Shown here in pieces: positions 56,569 through 64,000 of a DNA stretch of 64,000 nucleotides (position 1 is its first letter; each line of letters begins with the position of its first letter). The notes below the pieces were generated by a model that saw only the letters and a list, made by a program, of their open reading frames with translations, had not been told where the DNA came from and searched no databases. A program made the translations under genes and the position numbers. The DNA lies in the NCBI GenBank assembly GCA_027627225.1, contig CM051034.1, positions 43,598,548 to 43,662,547 of the forward strand, in the 5' to 3' direction. This DNA comes from Congeria kusceri (lineage: Eukaryota; Mollusca; Bivalvia; Myida; Dreissenidae).

Positions 56569-57286
56569 AATACAATAATACAATTATATATATATAAATA
56601 TATTTAGTGGTCTCGCATTTGTGGTTCATGTATAGTACGCCGATTGCGTAATTTATCATCTGCCTGTCCGATGTAATATTTTTTACAGCCACTACACACT
56701 AAAATATAATAACAATTTTTTTTACATCACGTGACATGTCTGTTTTTATGTTAAATATTTTGCCATTAAAGTCAAAAGTATTTCCACTTATAATGTAACT
56801 ACACAGGCAGCATTTCGGATCATTACACTTTTTAACAGCAGGCTCTTTTGTAGTAAACGTTGATTTGGTAAGTAATTGTTTTAAATTTGGCGGTTGTCGT
56901 TTACTCTTTATTATTTTTGTATTTTGAATAATATTATTCATACCTGGATCAGTTTTTAAAACGTCAATGTTATTTTTAGTATGCCAAATACTTCTTTATT
57001 TTGAGGATTGTGAGTAGAGTTTTTGTTAATGAATAGAATTATATTATTATTTTCCTTAGGTGTCTCTGTCAGTAACTTATCACGTGGAATAGAAGGAGTT
57101 TTTTTGGATACCTTGCATTATGACTGTTTTCAGGTATTGTTTTTGTAAAAGTGATATCTGAAGATCTGAGAGTCGCTTAAGTTTAAGCTCGTGACTGGAG
57201 ACAATGCTACAAATTCTTTTAGCAAGTGTATACTGAATATTTATTTTAGTGTGTTTATTATGGCATGGTGTAAAGTTAAGATATTG

Positions 57287-58356
57287 TTTTTTACCATACC
57301 ATTATGCAGAAAAGGTTACATACCAAAACATGACTTTAACAGAACAATTAAGAAATAGTTTAGTCAATCGCATTTTTCTGTGATTCAGCTATAATTTAGG
57401 ACAGTGCATATTATGAGTTGGCTGTTCGGGGTTCCCCGATATGCCCAGGAAATGTCGTTGCATTCAGACAATAGAGTCTATTTATCATACCACTATGCTG
57501 ATATCGGCCTGATACAAAGGTGCCTGGTATATTTTTTTTATATCAGGTCACTAGCGTTTATATTAGTCAATGTTTGGACGTACTTCATATTAATCGGAAT
57601 CAACTATAAAGTCAACAGTTTCAGTAAAAATGAATCAGATTCAACAAAACAAACAATTTGATACCAAGAATGCATATAGTTTATTATTTTTAATCGTCAT
57701 AAATCACAAAAACGTTATTTTTTAAATATTCACATCAACCCGCACTTTGGTAGTGAGATGACGTCATCTATGGAACACAATAAAGCATTCATACACATTT
57801 ATTTCAATGCATTCATAATAAATGCACTAAAAGTCACTACAGCGCATTAGTTTATGTTGAACCAAAAACATTATTACCAAAATTGAACGCACTATAGTCA
57901 AATACTGTCAATATTGACACGATCTTGGAAATGTCAATTTCAATACACAACTCCAAAATGGCTTCTCCAAACATTTCGGCGTTGTGTTCTCCGATGAAAT
58001 TGATCGTTGCAATCCATTTCAGTTCGCATTTTCAGTATTTTATGATTGAGCATGCTTGTAATATATGTATTTGTAGTGAAAACAGTTCACTTATCATTAC
58101 GAAATGTTAATAATAAGGTATTATAGAAATCCATAACTATATGTACGTAATAGTGTAAAAGTCGGCTCAGCAAAATCAGCGCCGCCCTTAGTTTTTAAAT
58201 ATATAAAAATCAGCTCGTTTGGTGATATTTTACGAAAAATGTGGTATGATAAATAGAAAAACAGGTTCGGCACGAATAAAATAGCCTCGCCGTGATATTA
58301 TTCTAAGCCTCACCTAATATATTACACAAGACCAGGCAGTAACCTGTTATTCTCTA
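57287..58356. mobile_element. 1.07-kb insertion splitting the Penelope-like element
   Basis: The reverse-transcriptase reading breaks after TDIYYKSTDS (58357) and resumes with QYLNFTPCHNK (57286), which are normally separated by one or two residues. The intervening segment has no similarity to the element. It contains gagatgacgtcatctatg (about 57752) and AT-rich sequence without a transposase. Its ends (ggttacat... and gtaacctg) share a short ggttac inverted match only. Confidence 0.65.
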
Positions 58357-59190
58357 TGAATCAGTACTTTTGTAGTAAATGTCCGTGATAACGTATGTTT
58401 GGCTTTGAATAACTAATTTATCAGGAAATGGTAACTTATAGCTGCTTGTTTGCATTGTAAATTTAAAATCAGGGTGTAAATTATTAAGAATACTATAAAA
58501 ATAGTGAAGCTTATTTATATTATTTATCCAAAACATGAAGCAATCATCTAAATATCTTTTCCAGTATGTTTTTACAAAGGTAAATGCTTATCATATTTTA
58601 TTTTAATCCGGTAGATTTTGCTCCAAATATTCCATCACTAAATTTGCATATGTAGGGGCTACTTTAGTCCCCATGATTGTCCCTTTTATTTGATTATTTA
58701 ACCTATCGTTGAAACAAAAGTTATTGTTTTCTATAATTATTTTAAGACCTTTCTTTATAAATTGTTTTGAAAAGCGTGTGTTAATTAAATCAGGATTTTT
58801 TTAAAAGCCAATAATCTATCGCCTCTAAACCTAAAGTGTGTGGCATGTTTGAATATAAATTTACAACATCAAAAGATGTTAAAATAATATCTTCTGGGAC
58901 TTGTTTAGGTAACTGTTTAAAAAAATCTATGTTATGTTTAATGTTACTATCTATAAAATGAACGAAAGGTTTGAGTAGAATATCTAACAAATTGCTAAAT
59001 CGGTTAGTTCACAAATCGGACCAGCAACAATAGGTCGGAAAGTTAAATCCTCCGGATCTAAACACTCAATGTATTCTGAATAAGAATGTTAAATTTGTTC
59101 TTGAATACTTTTGTGTATTTTTGGAAGTCCATAGAATGAGCTTGTTTTCCATTCAAAATTCAAAAGATATTGAGTACCATTAGTCAGAAT

Positions 59191-59824
59191 GTATATATTT
59201 ATGTGACATGAAGATTGTGTACTTCATATTTTATTGCTGTTACATAAATATGTATATATTGTACAAGTCAACTGTATATACTGTTTAAATATGTATTGGT
59301 GTACTTTTTGGTGGTGTTTGTATATAAAGACTGTGAATATGTTGGCAAAATTTAAATGTATACTTAGATTCGAAATTAAAATGTATACAAACATTATCAT
59401 TTGATTTGAATAAACGTATAATGATTTACCATATCTTTCTTTTTTCATTTTACCATTTTTTTTACCACAAACTTTACGATATTGTAACTTTTTAACACTA
59501 ATTAAATAAAACTAGACCGAGTATTACCAGGCCGAATTGGTAAGAGAGCCGATTCAGAGCGGGCCGAGTTAGTATTCGGGCCGAGTTGACCCTTATTCCA
59601 TTATAGTACGTGTCGAAATAACAGAACGTATCTATTGAACGTCACGAATTTTATTTCTCAAATTTTTACAAGAATATATATGTTTCATTGGAATACAATT
59701 AACTAATACAAATATCTAACAACTAATCGTCAAATAGCTTTTCATAAATTAGTTGATAACGGGTTTCCTCCGTGACATGATTCTTTTCCATTTTCAGCAT
59801 ATACTTATGCGCCTATCACCTTTC
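59191..59824. other. Intergenic, no supported feature
   Basis: AT-rich, with a short gggccgagt/gccgaattgg cluster at 59520-59590 (four ccgag/ccgaa motifs). No gene is supported. Confidence 0.4.
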
Positions 59825-60500
59825 AATATTTTTCCCGTGAGCGGGGGCGGGGGGGGGGGGGGGGGCATGTACGGGACTTAAGACTGAAAGCGATTCCCGA
59901 CAGGCGTGAATTTGACACGCCGAATGATTCCGGGTCCCGGGAAATAGACTTTGGTCGGATTTTATATTCCGGTAAAATTTGGACACTCGCAAAGGCCATT
60001 TGATACACCAGGCATTTCACAATGTGAGGATTTCGACAAAAATGCTTGGCTCTATGGTTGAAAATTAGACTAAACAAAATTAAGTTAGTCAAATGTCCTG
60101 GGTCTGTCGTGTAGTGTTGTAGCACATCTGTCTGTTAAAATGTCTATAAACAATAAAAAAATCATTTATGAATAGTGGATCATTGTGTGAACATGTAATA
60201 AGTCAAGAAACTTCAACATGAAACATAAAATACGCTAAACATTTAGAGCATGCAGGTTAGTCAGATTTGCAAACAACACAATATGATGTCACATAAACAA
60301 GTTTTTTATGATTCCGGGTCCCGGGAAATAGACTTTGGTCGGACTTTCATTCCGGTAAAATTTGGACACTCGCCAGGGCCATTTGATACACCAGTCATTT
60401 CACAAGCTGAGGATTTCGACAAACATGCTTGGCTCTATGGTTGAAAATTAGACTAAAAAAATTAAGTTAGTTAAATGTCCTGGGTCTGCCCGCCGCTCCT
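59825..60500 (-). repeat. Two inverted copies of the GC-rich module
   Basis: About 59830-60110 (starting with a run of about 15 G) and 60308-60500 are reverse-complement relatives of 5970-6290. Both contain gattccgggtcccgggaaat, gacaaa(a/c)atgcttggctc and tatggttgaaaattagac. The second lacks the poly-G end. Confidence 0.75.
60105..60310. repeat. Direct repeat B, copy 1
   Basis: From gtagtgttgtagcacatctg to acataaacaagtttttt. It is nearly identical to 60850-61060, about 745 bp downstream. It is sandwiched between the two GC-rich modules. Confidence 0.85.
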
Positions 60501-60849
60501 ACCCCGGAGGAAAATATTGATAGGTGCATTACATTACATTCACACAGATGTACAGTGGTATGTATGTCAATTCATGCAGAGATCTATTAACAAACATGTT
60601 TATTGATAGATCTTCGATTCATGTCAGTCATTGTTATAGTGACGGATATTCAGTGATTACACAAATAATATAAAGAAACCTGTACGATTATCGTCACAAT
60701 TATTTAAACAATTTACCATCTTCATCGATTTTGATGCGCTCTATTTCTTACACTGGACGGTGATTTGGTAGGTTTTTAGTTGTTCAAGGCCAAGCTTTTC
60801 GCGGGCGTTTAGCTCCTTCGGTTGTGGGTCCAAAGAGGATACGAATTAT

Positions 60850-61060
60850 TGCTGTAGTGTTGTAGCGCATCTGTCTGTTAAAAGTTATAAATTTCTATAA
60901 AAAAATAAAAAAATCATTTATGAATAGTGGATCATTGTGTGAACATGTAATAAGTCAAGAAACTTCAACATGAAACATAGAATACGCTAAACATTTAGAG
61001 CATGCAGGTTAGTCAGATTTGCAAACAACACAATATGATGTCACATAAACAAGTTTTTTT
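60850..61060. repeat. Direct repeat B, copy 2
   Basis: The same sequence as 60105-60310 with a small insertion (agttataaatttct) and few substitutions. Confidence 0.85.
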
Positions 61061-61462
61061 GCTTGAAATGCGCTGAAAGCAAAAGAACGTTGAATATTTC
61101 TCATATATTTGCTTCATATAAATAGAGGATATCTGTTTTCGGTGTCAAAGCGAGTTATATTATCACCGGAAAGGGAGACAATTAATACTTTAAATAGCGC
61201 TTTTGCGAATGAAAATATGTACATTTTCTCCCCCTTTTCCGATGATGATAAAAGCGTTATCACACAGAAAACAAACATATTTTCTTTTTATTTTATGCTT
61301 TTTAAACGTTTAATTAAATTTATTATTCAAATATAGCGGGAATCATAACGTCACGACGTCAAAATAATGATGTCATTTCACAGTTTTAAGTCCGACATTG
61401 TTGACGGTCCGTTTCATTTACTGTATTAAATCGGGAACAAAAAAAAAACAGTCAGATATTAT

Positions 61463-61710
61463 ATAAATAACACATGGCTGAGAGGGTGACTTTATAAGGA
61501 AGTCAATATTAATTTTATTATACCTGACAAAATCAAAGTAAATAAATCAATTACATAAATATCATAGTAAAGAAATCATTGCCATAATGATCAATGTCGT
61601 CTGATACAGAAATCACTTTTGGTCTATGAACAAAATACACAGAGTAGTCACGTGAGGTTTACCGGTAATACTATATAAATAACACATGGCTGAGAGGGTA
61701 ATTTTATATA
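61463..61710. mobile_element. Fragments of the element at 23471-24222
   Basis: ataaataacacatggctgag occurs at 61463 and 61684 in direct orientation. The aaaatacacagagtagtcac block at about 61630 also matches the PARP-intron copy (24193). The original palindrome is not complete here. Confidence 0.7.
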
Positions 61711-61935
61711 AAGCGTCAGTCGACAGTGTTGCCTCGGGTTGATAAGACGCACTGTCACTCAAAACAGCCTTTTTTCTTATTGCTTACATATATACCTTTA
61801 AAATGATATCAAAGCATATCATTTAAACTGTATTTTACACATTATATGCATCCTGCACTTAACCATATGTGCTTATTATCTAACTGACAGCCTGAGGATG
61901 TGACTTCCGTTTTGGGGTAATTAGACCTTCTGGCA

Positions 61936-62280
61936 CGATATTGGCCCGATGTCTATCCGATATGTATCCGATATGCAATGCTTCGATGACGGCCCGATCA
62001 AATGCCGATGGGCAAAACGTTGATCGGATAGATATCGCGAGCGATATATATCCGAGATATTTAAAACATATCGGATATTTGTCGGACCGATGTAGGCTCG
62101 CTATATGGGACGATATTGGCCCGATGTCTATCCGATATGTATCCGATATGCAATGCTTCGATGTCGGCCCGATCAAATGCCGATGGGCAAAACGTTGATA
62201 GGTTAGATATCGCGAGCGATATCTATCCGATATTCAGAACATATCGGATAGATATCGGACCAATGTAGGCTTGCTGGCAG
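61936..62280. repeat. 175-bp dimer rich in ATCCGAT/ATCGGAT
   Basis: Two direct units start with cgatattggcccgatgtct at 61936 and 62111. Each includes tatccgatatgtatccgat, caaatgccgatgggcaaaac and gatatcgcgagcgatat. The density of short palindromes is very high. Open frames on both strands follow from this symmetry. Confidence 0.85.
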
Positions 62281-62399
62281 GGATGAGCGCTTGATTTTCC
62301 AACAATAAACTTCAGTTTACAATGCACGAGTATTTTGTTCTTTGAATTACAGTATTTTTGTTCGGTATAATAAAATAAATATCACAGGCATGTTGCGGG

Positions 62400-62490
62400 G
62401 TAAAATGCCGTGGATCACATCCGCACCTTGGAGATAAAGCTGCATACTGTAGTCGTTCAATTTTGTTTTGCTTAAAAAAAACTACCCAGT
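62400..62490. repeat. Repeat segment shared with 24030-24110
   Basis: aaaatgccgtggatcacatc, ggagataaagctgcata and agtcgttcaattttgttttg match the PARP-intron copy. On the minus strand both retain a KQN-IERL ... DPRHFT reading. Confidence 0.6.
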
Positions 62491-62518
62491 ATAATGTATC
62501 AATGTGTATGCACTTACC

Positions 62519-63489
62519 ATGCTGACCCATTCTGTGGTTAGGTCGTACGCCTGATAGAAGACTAGATAACCTGAATAGATGTTTCTTGGAATCATCGACT
62601 TTCAACGGAAGTGGGCGGAAGTCTTCTGCTGTCGGTGATGCAACATTATTCTATACTTCTCTGCACTTCCGTCCTGAATGTATTTCTTATTGACCCTAAT
62701 TTCTCTTGGTGTCCAGTCTTTGAGTGGTGACCTTACATAAGCTCGGATCTGATAGTTAGTCCGACCATCGTGGTGTCGGATTTTCTTTAATGACTGAGAC
62801 AATGTTATAGAGATGTCACTTCTTATAGTTTCAAAATTATTTCTCACTGAGATTTGGTCTAGTCCATTTGTAATGCTAATAACACCATAAGAATGCATCC
62901 ATTCAAGTTTGGACAGCGTGCTATCTGATGTTTCACTTAACGTTTCAAATTCACAGCTGCTGTCATTGTTTGAATAGCATATTGTTCGTCTGCAACATTA
63001 CAGATCTGTCCTCCTAAGTCCTGACGTTTATCCGGCCTGTCTACAGCGCGATACTCCATGTCCGTATTAAACCCTTTTATATTGCATGTATTGGGTGGCA
63101 AGTCCAATTACGCTTTCTTTCCATGAGTTTTATCTTTTACTGCGTCATGTTTTTCTAGACATGCATCAGTTTTGTGTGTAATTGCGTGTACCGGCAACAC
63201 CTCTCATTATTATTTGCGCTACTCTTAGTAGTAATTTCACAGAATGTTCTCTTCACAGAACTCTCATTAATGTCTGCCCATTCTGTGTGACATGGCAGAG
63301 CGGCACCATGAGTTTTGAACGCGACAGGTTTTGACCTAAGTTCTGTTTTAAGAGTGCTCCGTTTGTCACCACTAGATTTTCTTGGCTTAATGTTTCGTCA
63401 TTTTTAAGTTCATGAATTGATCTCCTTGCGTCATTGATATCAATATAATCTAAATTACAATACTCGATGTTACTATGAACATTATACAT
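62519..63489 (-). pseudogene. Decayed coding region, unknown family
   Basis: Minus-strand open parts are 63489-63253 (INDARRSIHELKNDETLSQE ...), a stop-broken stretch at about 63100-62950 (MEYRAVDRPDKRQDLGGQI), 62898-62602 (SVRNNFETIRSDISITLSQS ... YVRSPLKDWTPREIRVNKKY), and a frame ending at a gtaagtgc donor at 62518 (HLFRLSSLLSGVRPNHRMGQ). The residue composition is protein-like, but frame changes and stops interrupt it. It is probably a transposon or gene relic; I do not recognise the family. Confidence 0.4.
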
Positions 63490-63549
63490 GTATTTACGGT
63501 TATTGTCATCAGTATTCCACCTACTTCGAAACTACGGAATCCCGTCAGG

Positions 63550-64000
63550 GCCATCGCGTATGAATGCAATACTCGATAGTACGATGATGAAAACGCGAAA
63601 TCACGATTATACTTCGATAACGAAAACGCGAAAACACGATGATGATAACGCGACATTACGATAACGATAACGCGATACTACGACAGTAAGATGATGATAA
63701 TGCGATATAATTTTGTGTTATCACCATCGTTCTGTCGCATGTTCACCATCGTAATATCGTACTATCGTGTTGTCGCGTTTTCATTATCGTCCTATCGCGT
63801 TATCATCATCGTACTGACGCGTTATAATCATCGTACTGTCGCGTTATCACTATCGTACTGTCGCGTTATATTCATGGTACTGTCGCGTTATCATCATCGT
63901 ACTGTCGCGTTATAACCATCGTACTGTTTTGTTATCGTCATCGTACTGTCGCGTTATCGTCATCGTATTGTCGCGTAATCATCATCGTATTGTCGCGTTA
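63550..64000. repeat. Converging minisatellite, about 15/30-bp period
   Basis: From about 63700 to the window end, units of catcgtactgtcgcgttat repeat every 27-33 bp. From about 63560 to 63700 the same motif is inverted (cgataacgcgac, gatgatgataacgcg). The two arms meet near 63700. Because the period is close to a multiple of three, open frames run through both arms. Confidence 0.85.

Larger units (their letters stand above)
56530..59190 (-). pseudogene. Penelope-like retroelement, decayed and 5'-truncated
   Basis: Minus-strand reading from about 59150 gives reverse-transcriptase motifs in family order: FYGLPKIHKS; DPEDLTFRPIVAGPICEL; LLKPFVHFIDSNIK; SFDVVNLYSNMPHTLGLEAI; QIKGTIMGTKVAPTYANLVM; the catalytic WKRYLDDCF (about 58535-58565); TDIYYKSTDS; then, after an insertion, QYLNFTPCHNKHT. 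The connector follows (KIIKSKRQPPNLKQLLTK, CNDPKCCLC), and the GIY-YIG nuclease (YILVCSGCKKYYIGQADD) ends near 56600. Frame changes and stops show decay. The Cys-rich connector plus GIY-YIG identifies a Penelope-like element rather than a LINE. Confidence 0.83.

Noticed and set aside
57404..57661. An 85-codon plus-strand frame with hydrophobic segments
   Set aside because: It lies in the insertion inside the Penelope-like element, with AT-rich codons and no recognisable motif.
63450..63915. Two opposite open frames with repeated RYHHR/AFSLS peptides
   Set aside because: They result from a minisatellite with a period near a multiple of three and an inverted junction, not from a gene.
63700..64000. 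CRISPR-like array
   Set aside because: Units abut without unique spacers, and the DNA is eukaryotic.

Overview
The window looks like AT-rich, intron-rich nuclear DNA of an animal, most likely a bivalve mollusc. The reasons are multi-exon genes with GT-AG introns and consistent splice phases, a PARP14-like gene, a TIR-domain gene and RING-H2 genes of metazoan type, a tRNA-derived SINE, a Penelope-like element with a hammerhead-like motif, a BED/hAT transposon, and several dispersed repeats of a kind I associate with heterodont bivalves such as Dreissena. The species assignment is an inference from memory. No bacterial, organellar or rRNA sequence was seen.

Layout. 222-3984 (+): 3' part of an unrecognised coiled-coil gene, with a TTAA-flanked non-autonomous element in its first visible intron. 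3985-11665: repeats, dominated by a 2.16-kb tandem duplication and an array of about 165-bp units. 11666-24622 (+): a 15-exon PARP14-like mono-ADP-ribosyltransferase gene (5' end not found) encoding an RRM-like remnant, KH-like repeats, one macrodomain, more KH, WWE and a PARP catalytic domain. 24623-28817: intergenic, with two inverted-repeat elements. 28818-33381 and 36064-38590 (+): two paralogous, probably N-myristoylated RING-H2 proteins with a doubtful small gene between them. 38591-45213: four repeat families (TGACCT-rich, a tandem array, a SINE, another array). 45214-55585 (-): a five-exon TIR-domain gene whose first intron holds a repeat array and a frameshifted hAT transposon. 55586-64000: a gene fragment, a decayed Penelope-like element split by a 1.07-kb insertion, a mosaic of duplicated repeats, a 175-bp dimer, a decayed coding region and a converging satellite.

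The exon models rest on splice sites and on reading-frame arithmetic: each gene's exons sum to a multiple of three. Together the PARP14-like, RING-H2 and TIR genes suggest an innate-immune or ubiquitin/ADP-ribose signalling neighbourhood. That functional link is inferred, since they are separate transcription units. The most interesting points are: a macrodomain that has lost its glycine loop; a methionine at the third position of the PARP triad; inverted repeats flanking the WWE exons; a RING paralog that lost an exon start and appears to have kept frame by an upstream donor; and four unrelated-looking arrays that share a period of about 165 bp and an AGTTAT box.
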